Shown here piece after piece: positions 50,487-59,418 of a DNA stretch of 64,000 bases. The stretch comes from Deltaproteobacteria bacterium (GTDB lineage Bacteria; Desulfobacterota; Binatia; UTPRO1). Under the pieces are notes generated by a model. That model did no database searches and was not told the DNA's origin. It saw nothing but the letters and a program-made list of their open reading frames with translations. Position 1 is the stretch's first letter; every line of letters begins with the position of its first letter. The position numbers were made by a program, and so were the translations under genes. Location: assembly GCA_020848745.1 (NCBI GenBank), contig JADLHM010000025.1, forward strand, positions 62,001-126,000. Direction: 5' to 3'.

Positions 50487-52319
50487 TCACCGATCGAGGA
50501 GCTCCAGCCGCTCGGCCTTCGCGAAGGTCGCGCGCAGGCCGTCGTAGTCCGCGACCGAAAACGGTTGATAGGCGCTCGACGCGCGGGTCCGCCAGAAGAG
50601 CGGCGCGTCGGGCAGCCGCTTTCGGCAGAAGTGCACCTTCTTCAGGTTGCGGACGAGGATCTTCGCCGTGTTGGTGTACTCGAACTCGTCGACGAGCCGG
50701 ATGAAGTCGGGAAACCACTTCCGATCCATGCTGCCGCCCGTGATCTGCTGCTCGCAGTAGGCGAAGAACGCCTTCGGATCGAACGCCACTCCATCGCGGA
50801 TCTTGAGCGCCGCCATGACGAGTTCGTCGGAGACCGAGCACGGCACGCCGTAGGCGGCGGCAAGCACCACGTCGGGGTGCTCCTGCAGGAGCCGCGCGAC
50901 CTGGAGCGCCGAGAAGTTCTCGCCGTCCTTGCGGATCCAGTCGTCGGTGCGGCCGTCGAAATAGAGGAAGCGCTTGCCGTCGCGCGCGAGGACATGGCCG
51001 AGATCGCCCGAGTGATAGACGCCGTCGCGGTACTTGCTGCTGTTGGCGTCGGGATTGTCGAAGTAGCCCTGGAAGAGGCTGGTGTCGGCGGCGACGCGGC
51101 AGATCTCGCCGACCGCGTCGTGGTAGTTGAGGATCTTGCCGTCGGCGCCGAGCTCGGCGGGCGGACACTCCGCGCCCTTCTCGTTCAGAATCTTCACGGC
51201 GGGATCGGTGATCTCGCCGACCGAGCCGCGCGGGTCGCCCTTGCGACGGAAGGTCGAGATCGCGGCCTCGGTCGAGCCGTAGAGCTCGAACATGTCCTCG
51301 AGTCCGAACCACCTCATGAACTTGTCGATGTCGGGCGGCGCCGCGCCGTTGCCGACCGCGTAGGTGAAGCGGTTCTTCGGGTGGTTCGTGACCTCGGCCG
51401 CGATCTTCTTCTCGTCGCCGCCGTACTGCTTCGCGAGCGCCGCCAGCACGTAGTGCACGGGCTCCCCGACGTAGTTCCAGTTCGTCACCCCGTAGCGGAA
51501 GACGTCGGGCGTGAACTTGGTCGCGCTGAAGCGCTCGTTGATCCCGAGCGCGCCGCCGACCCAGAACGCCGGCATCAAGCCGATGAAGATCGAGTTCGAA
51601 TGGAAGAGCGGCATGCAGGCGTAGCCGACGTCGTCCTGGCCGAGCCCGAGGTTCGTCGAGACGCCGATGCCGACCGCGCAGAGCTTCATGTGGTTGTTGT
51701 TGATGCCCTTCGGCAGTCCCGTCGTGCCGGACGTGTAGATGACCATGAGATTGCTCGTCGGCTCGACCTCGACCGCCGGGGGCTCGAGCTTCGCGCCGAC
51801 CGGCCCCACTTCCTTCGCCATCACCGCGAGCCAGTCGCTGCCGGCGGGAAGCGACGGCGGATCGCCGGCGGCGCGCCCGCGCAGCACGAGGACGTTCTCG
51901 CTCGGCACCGTCGTGAGGAGGCTCCCCACCCGCTCCACCTCCGGCAGCAGGCGCTCGTCGACGATCAGCATGCGCGCACGCGACTGGTTGACGACGCCGG
52001 CGAGCGTCTCGCCGCGGAGCCCGGTGTTGATGCCGAAGAGCGTGTAGCCCGCGTACGCGCAGCCGAAGAGCAGCGACACGAGCTCGAAATGGTTCTCGAG
52101 CATCATCGCCACGTGCCCCGGCGCGGCGGCGCTCACGGGCTCGAGCCTGGCGCGCAGGAAGTGCGCGGTCCGCAGCGCCTCGTCGCGCAGCTGGCGATAG
52201 GTCCAGGTCCGGTCGTCCTGCATGAGGAAGACCTTCGGGCCGCACACCTCGTGCGCGGCGCGCGCCTCGAGCTGCGCATTGAGCGTGAACGACGCCATGA
52301 ATTGGAGCGGTTCGGACAC
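50487..52319 (-). CDS. Fatty-acyl-CoA synthetase (AMP-dependent, FATP-like)
   Basis: A 610-residue AMP-binding enzyme. It has VIYTSGTTGLPKGINNNHMK (phosphate loop), CMPLFHSNSIF, MFELYGSTEAAIST, YHSGDLGHVLARDGKRFLYF and FDGRTDDWIRKDGENFSA, the adenylate and hinge motifs. It activates a carboxylic acid to its acyl-CoA. The LFHSN and tail regions match very-long-chain/FATP-like enzymes. GTG 52319 is chosen because AAGGAGGAG lies just upstream; ATG 52298 is inside. A divergent beta-oxidation gene fragment starts about 100 bases away. Confidence 0.9.
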   Translation of the reverse strand: MSEPLQFMASFTLNAQLEARAAHEVCGPKVFLMQDDRTWTYRQLRDEALRTAHFLRARLEPVSAAAPGHVAMMLENHFELVSLLFGCAYAGYTLFGINTGLRGETLAGVVNQSRARMLIVDERLLPEVERVGSLLTTVPSENVLVLRGRAAGDPPSLPAGSDWLAVMAKEVGPVGAKLEPPAVEVEPTSNLMVIYTSGTTGLPKGINNNHMKLCAVGIGVSTNLGLGQDDVGYACMPLFHSNSIFIGLMPAFWVGGALGINERFSATKFTPDVFRYGVTNWNYVGEPVHYVLAALAKQYGGDEKKIAAEVTNHPKNRFTYAVGNGAAPPDIDKFMRWFGLEDMFELYGSTEAAISTFRRKGDPRGSVGEITDPAVKILNEKGAECPPAELGADGKILNYHDAVGEICRVAADTSLFQGYFDNPDANSSKYRDGVYHSGDLGHVLARDGKRFLYFDGRTDDWIRKDGENFSALQVARLLQEHPDVVLAAAYGVPCSVSDELVMAALKIRDGVAFDPKAFFAYCEQQITGGSMDRKWFPDFIRLVDEFEYTNTAKILVRNLKKVHFCRKRLPDAPLFWRTRASSAYQPFSVADYDGLRATFAKAERLELLDR

Positions 52320-52421
52320 GGCACTCCTCCTTGGATGGCAACGGAAATGGCTGGGGACTATAGCCCTACGTTCGTCGGATACGCCACCCGACCCCACACC
52401 GAAATTGCGGAGGGAGCCACC

Positions 52422-52736
52422 ATGTCCGGGCCCGTACTGCTGGTCGACGAGGAGGACGGCATCGTCACCCTGACGCTCAACCGCCCGCAGGCCCCTCGCG
52501 CTCGAGAGCGGCGCCGCGCGCGCCCACGCGCGCACGCTCAGCGCCGACGCGATCGCGGCGCGGCGGGCGGGCGTGCAGTCGCGCGGGCGCGAGCAGCACG
52601 GGTGACGCGCGGCAGCGGTAGGCGAGCGACGGACCGTACTCGATCGACGTCCCGGGACCTGCGCGCCCGTCGTCCGCGCGGGCGTCCGGCGGAGCGACGC
52701 GCCGAGGCCGATCGGCGTGCGCGGCGGCCCGCGTGA
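52422..52736 (+). pseudogene. Remnant of an enoyl-CoA hydratase gene
   Basis: ATG 52422, with GGAGGGAG just upstream, opens with MSGPVLLVDEEDGIVTLTLN, then RPQA, the unmistakable start of an enoyl-CoA hydratase/isomerase. After about 24 codons (near 52493) similarity stops. The rest of the frame to 52736 is Arg-rich and lacks the oxyanion-hole and catalytic motifs; family members are about 260 aa. A +1 frame reads PLALESGAARAHARTL from the break point but ends by 52608. From 52494 to 52732 nothing else is recognised. It faces an acyl-CoA synthetase gene, a normal beta-oxidation partner. Confidence 0.6.
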
Positions 52737-53986
52737 CGCGCCGGGGTCGAACCGCCCTCGTCGCCTGCGCCGTCCTACTGCTGGCGACGAGCGGGTGCGC
52801 GGCGCGGCGGCCGGTCCCGGGCGCGGCGGCAGCGGCACCGCTCCGCGTCGGCACGAGCGGCGATTATCCGCCCTTCTCGCTGCGCGGCGCCGACGGCGCG
52901 TGGGACGGCTTCGACGTCGCCGTCGCGCGCGCGTACGCGGACGCCCGCGGCCGACGCCTCGAGCTCGTGCCGTTCCGCTGGCCCGAGCTCGCCGCCCGAC
53001 TCGCCGCCGGCGAGTTCGACGTCGCGATGAGCGGCATCACCGTCCGCGCCGACCGCCTCCTCGTCGGCACGATGACGGTGGCGACCGCGCGTTCGGAAGC
53101 GGTCGTGCTCGTGCGCCGCGACGCCGTAGGGGCGGCGCGCGTCGATCGTGCCGGCGTCCGGATCGCGGTGAACCACGGCGGGCACCTCGAGCGCGTGGCG
53201 CGCACCCGGCTCCGCCACGCCACGCTCGTGCCCGTCGACGACAACCGCCGCCTCCCGGAGCTGCTCGCCGCGCGCGCCGTCGATGCGGTGGTGACGGACA
53301 CGCTCGAAGCGGCGACCTTCCCGGCCGACGCGTTCGTGGTGGCGGCGCGCCTCAGCCGCGACCGCAAGGCGTACTGGGCCGCACCGGGGCGGGAGACGCT
53401 CGCCGCGGATCTCGACGCGTGGCTCCTCGCGTCCGAGCACGACGGCGCGCTCGGGCGCCTGCGAGACACCTGGCTCGCGGGCGCGAACGCACCGATCCTC
53501 GCGCCCGAGCTCGCCCGCGTCGTGGACCTCGCCGCGCGCCGCCTCATGCTGATGCCGGCGGTCGCGGCGGCGAAGCGCGCCGCCGGCACGCCAATCGTCG
53601 ATCCGGCCCGCGAGGCCGAGGTCATCGCGCGCGCCGTCGCGCGGGCGCGCGCCGCGGGACTCGACGGCAGAGCCGCCGCGCGCTTCGCGCGCGCGCAGAT
53701 CGACGCCGCCCGCGCCGTACAGGGAGCGGCGCGTCCCGCGTCCGCGCCGGCCCACGGCGCGCCGACCCTCGCCGCGCTCCGCCCGCGCATCGACGCGCTC
53801 GACGAAGCAACGGTCGCGGCGCTGGTCGCGGCGCGCACCGCGGCGGTGCGCGCGGACCACGCCGCGCTCGCGACGACGCTCCGCGCCGACGCGGACGTCG
53901 ACGGCTTCGACGAGGCCCACGCGGGCGCGATCGCCGCCGCGATCGTCGCGCTCGTCGCGAGCCCCGCGGAGCAGATCGGGCGTTGA
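52733..53986 (+). CDS. Lipoprotein fusion: cyclohexadienyl dehydratase (PheC)-like domain plus periplasmic chorismate mutase
   Basis: The 417-residue protein has a lipoprotein signal (ATSGC, Cys22). A periplasmic binding-protein fold (about 37-250) starts RVGTSGDYPPFSL, as in cyclohexadienyl dehydratase PheC; AGEFDVAMSGITV and DAVVTD follow. The C-terminal part (about 258-417) reads as the secreted AroQ class of chorismate mutase: RRLMLMPAVAAAK (Lys281), PIVDPAREAEV (Arg293, Glu294) and FARAQIDAARAVQ (Gln322, Gln330). Together they could take chorismate to prephenate and on to phenylpyruvate in the periplasm. The dehydratase call is less certain than the mutase. GTG 52733 is the start. Confidence 0.78.
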   Translation: MTRRGRTALVACAVLLLATSGCAARRPVPGAAAAAPLRVGTSGDYPPFSLRGADGAWDGFDVAVARAYADARGRRLELVPFRWPELAARLAAGEFDVAMSGITVRADRLLVGTMTVATARSEAVVLVRRDAVGAARVDRAGVRIAVNHGGHLERVARTRLRHATLVPVDDNRRLPELLAARAVDAVVTDTLEAATFPADAFVVAARLSRDRKAYWAAPGRETLAADLDAWLLASEHDGALGRLRDTWLAGANAPILAPELARVVDLAARRLMLMPAVAAAKRAAGTPIVDPAREAEVIARAVARARAAGLDGRAAARFARAQIDAARAVQGAARPASAPAHGAPTLAALRPRIDALDEATVAALVAARTAAVRADHAALATTLRADADVDGFDEAHAGAIAAAIVALVASPAEQIGR

Positions 53987-54016
53987 CGGCCGCACGGCGC
54001 TCCGAGATGACGGAGC

Positions 54017-55576
54017 ATGGCCGCCGCTTTCCCCCTCGCCGCTCGACCGACCGACGGTCGCACGTGGCGCGCGCGCCGCCGCGCGTGCTGCGCCGGAACG
54101 CTCGCGCTCGCCGCCCTCGGGCTCGTCGCCGCGACCGCGCACGCCGCCCCGAGCGCGCACCTCGACGCCACCCTGCGCCAGGTGCTCGCCGAGCAGGGAT
54201 TCACGGGCACGGTCGGCCGGAGCCTGGAGCAGCGGCTCGGGCGCGCGATCGATCCCGCCCTCGCCGATCTCGGCCGCCTCCTATGGTTCGACAAGATCGG
54301 CGGGCTCCACTCGGACAATGCCTGCGGAGGCTGCCATGCGCCGTCGGCCGGCTTCGCCGACACGCAGTCGATCGCGATCGGCATCCAGAGCAACGACCGG
54401 GTCGGGCCGCGCCGCGCCGGGCCGCGCAACCAGCGCCGCGCGCCGACCGTCATCAACGCGGCGTTCTTTCCCGCGCTGATGTGGAACGGCCGTTTCTCGG
54501 CGCCCTCGGGGGATCCCTTCGACAACGCGCGGGGGTTCCTCTTCCCCGCGCCGGAGGGCGCGACGAAGTTCCCCGCCGCCGATCCGGTCGTCACGCACCT
54601 CCTGATCGCGCAGGCGCACATCCCGCCGACCGAGCTCGTCGAGGTGGCGGGCTTCACCGGTACGGCCGGCACGATCGGCCCCGCCTTCGACGCCTTCGAC
54701 GACGGACGCGGCGGCGTCGTGCCGCCGCCCGACCAGAGCGGCTTCCGGAACGAGCCGATCCGCGCCGCGGTGCTCGATCGCCTGAACGCTTCGCCCTCCT
54801 ACCGCAGCCGCTTCGGCGCGCGCTTTCCGAGCGTCGCCGGAGGCGGCCCGATCGACTTCACGATGTTCGGGCGCGCGATCGCGGAGTTCGAGTTCACGTT
54901 GGTGTTCGCGGATGCTCCGCTCGATCGCTTCGCGCGCGGCGAGCCGCGCGCCATGACCGCGAGGGAGAAGCGCGGCGCGCTCGTGTTCTTCGGCAAGGGG
55001 CGCTGCGTCGACTGCCACGCCGTCGCCGGCGCCGCCAACGAGATGTTCAGCGACTTCCAGAGCCGCGTCGTCGGCGTGCCCCAGATCGCGCCCGTCTTCG
55101 GCGTTAGCGCCGGCAACGTGATCTTCGACGGCCCCGGCAAGGACGAGGACTTCGGGCTCGAGCAGGTGACCGGCAGCGCCGTCGACCGCTACAAGTTCCG
55201 CACTTCGCCGCTCCGCAATCTCGCGCTGCAGCCGGCGTTCTTCCACAACGGCGCCTTCACGCGCCTGCGCGACGCGGTCGAGTTCCACCTCGATCCCCTC
55301 CGCCGGGCTCCCGCGTACGACCCGCGGCGTGCCGGGGTCGACAAAGACCTGCGCCTGCGGCTCGGGCCGATTCAGCCCGTCCTCGAGCGGCTCGACCCGT
55401 GGCTGCTCGCGCCGGTCGTGCTCACCAACCGCGAGCGCCAGGATCTCCTGGCCTTCCTCCGCCGCGGGCTCCTCGACGAGCGCGCCAGCCTCCCGGCGCT
55501 CTGCGCGCTCGTGCCGAAGACCGTCCCGAGCGGCCTCCCGACGATGCGCTTCGAGCGCTGCGGCGTGCCGCGCTAG
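54017..55576 (+). CDS. Di-haem cytochrome c peroxidase/MauG-like protein
   Basis: The 519-residue protein has a signal peptide (about 20-43) and two haem c sites. CGGCH lies near residue 103 in HSDNACGGCHAPSAGFAD, and CVDCH near 331 in GKGRCVDCHAVAGA. APTVINAAFFPALMWNGRFS and PLRNLALQPAFFHNGAF are the family motifs around the active haem. Members reduce H2O2 or oxidise other substrates in the periplasm. A large insert (about 200-260) makes it longer than typical peroxidases. It follows the PheC/mutase gene by 30 bases. Confidence 0.9.
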   Translation: MAAAFPLAARPTDGRTWRARRRACCAGTLALAALGLVAATAHAAPSAHLDATLRQVLAEQGFTGTVGRSLEQRLGRAIDPALADLGRLLWFDKIGGLHSDNACGGCHAPSAGFADTQSIAIGIQSNDRVGPRRAGPRNQRRAPTVINAAFFPALMWNGRFSAPSGDPFDNARGFLFPAPEGATKFPAADPVVTHLLIAQAHIPPTELVEVAGFTGTAGTIGPAFDAFDDGRGGVVPPPDQSGFRNEPIRAAVLDRLNASPSYRSRFGARFPSVAGGGPIDFTMFGRAIAEFEFTLVFADAPLDRFARGEPRAMTAREKRGALVFFGKGRCVDCHAVAGAANEMFSDFQSRVVGVPQIAPVFGVSAGNVIFDGPGKDEDFGLEQVTGSAVDRYKFRTSPLRNLALQPAFFHNGAFTRLRDAVEFHLDPLRRAPAYDPRRAGVDKDLRLRLGPIQPVLERLDPWLLAPVVLTNRERQDLLAFLRRGLLDERASLPALCALVPKTVPSGLPTMRFERCGVPR

Positions 55577-55592
55577 ATGGGGTCCGCACGTC

Positions 55593-56300
55593 TCACGGGC
55601 TCGGCAGCACGAAGACCACCGTCGGCTGCGCCTCCGCGAGCGTGCCGACCTCGGCCGGCACCGTCGCCGGCGGCGCGTCCCAGCAGAGGAGCGCCAGGTC
55701 GACGGGGGGCGGCACGCCGCCGGGCAGCGGGAAGGTCGTCGGCGCGCCGCCGGTCGCGACCGGGACGAGGCTCGCGGTCCGCCAGGGCGCGTCGCTGCCG
55801 AGCGCGCGCGCGGCCGAGGCGCAGGCGGCGCCGGCGTCGAAGCCGTCGAGCACGACGGTCACGGACCCGGCCGCGGCCGGCGACGCCGTGGGCGCCGGCG
55901 TCGCCGGCGCGCCCGTCGCCACCGGCGAAGCCGTGCCGGCGGGCGTCGGCGCCGCCGCGGTCGCGGTCGGCGAGGGGTTCGACCCGCCGTCGGTCGGCGT
56001 CGGGCTCCCGCCCGGGACGCTCGTGGCGGTGGCCGCGGGCGTCGCGGTCCGTGTCGGGGTCGGCGCCGCCGTCGGCGCGTCCGTCACCACGCTCACGCTC
56101 TCGCCGCCCGGCGCCGTCGCGTTCGGCGAGTCGCTGCCGCAATAGGTCACGCCGTCGAACTCGTCGCACGTCCCGTTCGCCCGCACGTCGTCGACGACGA
56201 CGCTCTCGGAGGTGACGAGCCCCGTCGAGCCGCTGCCGCCGCCGCACGAGGCGAGAACGCCCGCGAGGGATGCCGCTACGATTCGTTGCCACGTCCGCAT
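55593..56300 (-). CDS. Pro/Thr-rich lipoprotein of unknown function
   Basis: A 235-residue lipoprotein with signal ending LASCGGG (lipobox Cys near 19). A long Ala/Pro/Thr/Ser linker (about 75-140, with PTPTRTATPAATATS) separates a small N-terminal Cys-containing domain (CDEFDGVTYCG) from a C-terminal domain with two Cys. The linker suits a surface-exposed protein. ATG 56300 is preferred because AAGGAG lies six bases upstream. No family is recognised. Confidence 0.65.
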   Translation of the reverse strand: MRTWQRIVAASLAGVLASCGGGSGSTGLVTSESVVVDDVRANGTCDEFDGVTYCGSDSPNATAPGGESVSVVTDAPTAAPTPTRTATPAATATSVPGGSPTPTDGGSNPSPTATAAAPTPAGTASPVATGAPATPAPTASPAAAGSVTVVLDGFDAGAACASAARALGSDAPWRTASLVPVATGGAPTTFPLPGGVPPPVDLALLCWDAPPATVPAEVGTLAEAQPTVVFVLPSP

Positions 56301-56311
56301 CGCCATCTCCT

Positions 56312-57118
56312 TCAGGCCACCGTCGCGGTGGCCAGCACGTTCATGAACGCGGTGTCGCGCGACGGCGCCGCCGCGAAACGCTCGCTGAGCGCTCGCAGCG
56401 CGTCGTCGAGGGCCGCGTGGAACTCGCCGATGCGGGCGCGCTCGACGTTCAGATAGTGGTTGCGCAGGTATGTGCCGGTCGGGGCGTCGGGAAGCGCGAC
56501 GCGGTCGAGCAGTCCCTTCGCGAAGAGCTCGACGAACTGGCGCGCCACGGCGCGGCGCTCGTCGACGCCCTCCGCCTGCAGATGGCGGCCCTTCCGGCGC
56601 GCCTTGCCGGCACGGACCTCGACGAGGTCGTGCCGCTTCAGGGTCTCCTCGACGCGCTGATCGAGCGCCGCCTCTTCGGCGGGAGAGCGGCGCCGGCGCT
56701 TACCGTCACGCCGGAACTCGCGGCGCCAGCGTTCGACGGCAATCCAGTCGCCGTCGTCCGGGAGCGCCGCGATCGCGCGGCCGACGCGCACGGCGAGCGC
56801 GCCGTCCTCGACGTCGCCGACGGCGGGCGCCGCCTGGAAGGCGCGGTCGATCTCGCGGCTCACCGCGTAGACGATGCGGTCGCGCCAGAGCATCGCGAGG
56901 AGCGCCCGGGGATCCTCGCGCCGGAACGCCGCCAGGTGCCGCACCAGGTCTTCGCTCGGGAAACGGTCCCCCTTCTCGATGTAGCTCAACATCACCGGCT
57001 CGATGCGGCCGTCGAGCGCCTCCGTCGCGAAACGCCGCAACGACCAGCGCCGGCCCCGCATAACGCGGGTCTCGTAGAAGAGGTCCCCGATGGTGCGGCT
57101 GCTCTCACGTTCGGCCAT
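56312..57118 (-). CDS. Helix-turn-helix protein, probable regulator
   Basis: A 268-residue protein whose first 70 residues read as an HTH domain: TIGDLFYETRVMRGRRWSLR, then RRFATEALDGRIEPVMLSYI and EKGDRFPSED. The long helical C terminus (RQFVELFAKGLLDRVALPDA, YLRNHYLNVERARIGEFHAA) resembles the sensor/dimer part of TIGR02147-like regulators, but that match is weak. It is divergent from the beta-propeller gene, with inverted repeats between them, so local control is plausible. Confidence 0.6.
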   Translation of the reverse strand: MAERESSRTIGDLFYETRVMRGRRWSLRRFATEALDGRIEPVMLSYIEKGDRFPSEDLVRHLAAFRREDPRALLAMLWRDRIVYAVSREIDRAFQAAPAVGDVEDGALAVRVGRAIAALPDDGDWIAVERWRREFRRDGKRRRRSPAEEAALDQRVEETLKRHDLVEVRAGKARRKGRHLQAEGVDERRAVARQFVELFAKGLLDRVALPDAPTGTYLRNHYLNVERARIGEFHAALDDALRALSERFAAAPSRDTAFMNVLATATVA

Positions 57119-57166
57119 GCGGGCCCTTTATCCGAGACGCCGCCGACCGTCGCGCGACATACCGCC

Positions 57167-57196
57167 TTGACATTCACTCATTTTGTGAAGTATACC
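57167..57196 (+). promoter_or_regulatory. Sigma70-type promoter with operator-like repeats for the beta-propeller gene
   Basis: TTGACA (57167-57172) is a perfect -35. After 18 bases comes TATACC (57191-57196), in an AT-rich stretch unlike its surroundings. The spacer contains TTCAC-7 bases-GTGAA (57173-57189), and CATTCAC (57171-57177) also pairs with GTGAATG (57207-57213). These inverted repeats sit where a repressor would block polymerase. The divergent HTH gene is the obvious candidate. Confidence 0.6.
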
Positions 57197-57250
57197 CACA
57201 TATATCGTGAATGCAACGCGGCGCCGGAATGCGCCGGGAAGGGAATCGCC

Positions 57251-59302
57251 ATGCGACGACGGCAACACACGATGCTCGGGTTCCTGATGCTGGTCTCGGC
57301 GGCGTGCGGCGGCGGCTCGGGCTCCGCGGACGGCACGGACGCCCCCGCACCCGCGTCCGCCGCGCTGTCGCGCGCCGCCGACTGCGACGAGCTCCTCGAC
57401 GCGATCCGCACCGATGCCCGCGCCAAGATCCGGGCGCAAGCCGACGAGGTCCGCATCGGCGGCTGGTACTACACGGAAGGCGGCGGCATCGGCTCCCCGA
57501 CGCCCGCGAGCACCCCCGCCGCGGCGCCGACCCTGGCCCCGAACGGCGGCGCGCCGCCCGAGGCGACCGACACCAACACCCAGGTGCCCGGCGTCGACGA
57601 GGCGGACGTCGTCGAGATCGCCGGCGATCGGATCTACCTGCTCGGGAACGACGAGCTCTCGATCCTGACGGCGGTGCCACCGGAGGCGACGACGCTCGCG
57701 GAGCGCGTCCCGATCGAGGGCGCGCCGATCGGCATGTTCGTCGCCAACGGGCGGGCGCTCGTCGTATCGTCCGTTTTCGACGAAGACGGAACGCTCGGGG
57801 GCGACCGCCGCTGCGACACGATCGGCCCGCCCTTCCCCGTGCCCGGGCCCGCGAGCTTCTTCCCTCCCCTCACGGCGTCGTGCCTGTCGGTCTTCACCAA
57901 GCTCACGCTCCTCGACGTGCACGCGACGCCGGCGCGCGTCGTGCGCGAAGCCTGGATCGAGGGCGACTACGTCGCCGCCCGCCGGCACGACGCGCGCGGC
58001 CGCGTGATCGTGCAACGCGACTGGGGGACGCCCGTCGGTCTCGTCGACCCCTGGACCGTGCTGCCCTGGGCGTCCGGCGACCTGGCGGAGTTCCTGACCC
58101 GCGTCGACGCCTGGGAGTCGTCGGCGCTCGCCGCGATCGACGACAGCACGCTCGCCGATTGGCTGCCGACGGTGCGCGAGCGCGTCGGCGGAACGCTCAC
58201 GGAACGGCCCCTCGCATGCGACCGGGCGGAGATTCCGCCGACGGCGCGGGCGCCGCAGGGCGCCACGTTGATCGTCGGAATCGACCTCGCGTCCGACGAC
58301 GCGCCGCTCGCCGATACGCTGCTGCTCGGCGAAGCGACCGAGATCCACGCGAGCGCCGATACGCTCGTCCTCGCGCAACCGACCTGGCAGAGCGAGCCGC
58401 TCGCCGAGGCGGGCACCCGCACGGCGCTCCATGTGTTCGCCCTCGCCCCGGACGCGGCGGACGTCGTCTACCGCGGCTCCGGCTTCGTACCCGGGACGGT
58501 GCTCTCGCAATTCTCGCTCGACGTGCGCGACGACGTCGTCCGCGTCGCCACGACGTTTCAGCATACGGAGCGCGGAACGCCGGTCACGCGCCTCACCACG
58601 GCCACCGTCCGCGACGGCGCGCTCGTGATCCTCGGCGCGAGCGAGGACCTGGCGCCCGGCGAGCAGCTCCAGGCCGCGCGCTTCCTCGGCGATCGCGCCT
58701 ATCTCGTCACCTTCGTCCGGATCGATCCCCTCTTCGTCGTCGACCTCGCGGATCCGGCGAACCCGCGCCTGCTCGGCGAAGTCGAGCTCCCGGGCTTCAG
58801 CCAATATCTGCACCCCCTCGACGCCGACCATCTGCTCACGATCGGGCGCGCCGGAACGGCGGGCGGTCAGATCACCGCCCCGGCACTCCGCCTCTTCGAC
58901 GTCTCGGACCCGACCTCGCCGCGGCTCACCTCGACCTACGAGCTCCCCGCCAGCTCCTACAGCCCCGCCGAGCACGATCACCTCGCCTTCACGTTCGACG
59001 CGCGGCGCGGCCTCCTGGCGCTGCCCGTGAACCTCTACGACGCCGCAAGCCACGCGACGCTCGAGCTCTTCGACGTGGATGCGACGGCCGGCATCGCGCG
59101 GCGGGGCGTCGTCGACCACGGTGCGTCAGCCGAGGCGCCGTGCCCGCCGCTCTTCGCCTTCGAGGGACACTGCGCGGTCCTCGCCCGCATGCGGCGCGGC
59201 GTCTTCATCGGCGACGCCGTCTACTCGATCGCTACGTCGCAGGTCCAGGTGCACGCCCTCGACGACCTGACGGTGCCGCTCGCGACGGTGCCGCTGCCCT
59301 GA
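57251..59302 (+). CDS. Beta-propeller lipoprotein (PF09826-like)
   Basis: The 683-residue protein has a lipoprotein signal (LVSAACGG, Cys19), a linker rich in Pro/Ala (about 80-105), and then a beta-propeller of the secreted family seen in bacteria and archaea. Marks are TNTQVPGVDEADVVEIAGDR, IYLLGNDELSIL, then SQFSLDVRDDVVRVATTF, RFLGDRAYLVTFVRIDPLFV, PLDADHLLTIGRAGT and a long C-terminal blade set. The family is thought to be extracellular and its role is unknown. ATG 57251 has GAAGGGA upstream. Confidence 0.8.
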   Translation: MRRRQHTMLGFLMLVSAACGGGSGSADGTDAPAPASAALSRAADCDELLDAIRTDARAKIRAQADEVRIGGWYYTEGGGIGSPTPASTPAAAPTLAPNGGAPPEATDTNTQVPGVDEADVVEIAGDRIYLLGNDELSILTAVPPEATTLAERVPIEGAPIGMFVANGRALVVSSVFDEDGTLGGDRRCDTIGPPFPVPGPASFFPPLTASCLSVFTKLTLLDVHATPARVVREAWIEGDYVAARRHDARGRVIVQRDWGTPVGLVDPWTVLPWASGDLAEFLTRVDAWESSALAAIDDSTLADWLPTVRERVGGTLTERPLACDRAEIPPTARAPQGATLIVGIDLASDDAPLADTLLLGEATEIHASADTLVLAQPTWQSEPLAEAGTRTALHVFALAPDAADVVYRGSGFVPGTVLSQFSLDVRDDVVRVATTFQHTERGTPVTRLTTATVRDGALVILGASEDLAPGEQLQAARFLGDRAYLVTFVRIDPLFVVDLADPANPRLLGEVELPGFSQYLHPLDADHLLTIGRAGTAGGQITAPALRLFDVSDPTSPRLTSTYELPASSYSPAEHDHLAFTFDARRGLLALPVNLYDAASHATLELFDVDATAGIARRGVVDHGASAEAPCPPLFAFEGHCAVLARMRRGVFIGDAVYSIATSQVQVHALDDLTVPLATVPLP

Positions 59303-59319
59303 CGCGCGAAGCTCGAGGC

Positions 59320-59372
59320 GGGAACGGCACGATCCACTTCGTTGGCGTGCCGGGTACGAAGGTGCCGTTCCC
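59320..59372 (+). terminator. Long hairpin after the beta-propeller gene, possible terminator
   Basis: GGGAACGGCAC (59320-59330) pairs perfectly with GTGCCGTTCCC (59362-59372), with an inner TTCGT/ACGAA pair. It starts 17 bases after the stop codon. No T-tract follows, so it is a stable structured 3' end or a rho-related site rather than a classic terminator. Confidence 0.45.
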
Positions 59373-59418
59373 CCTCGATCCGATCCGTCCGCGGCGGAGT
59401 CCTTCGGAAGCGGTGGCC

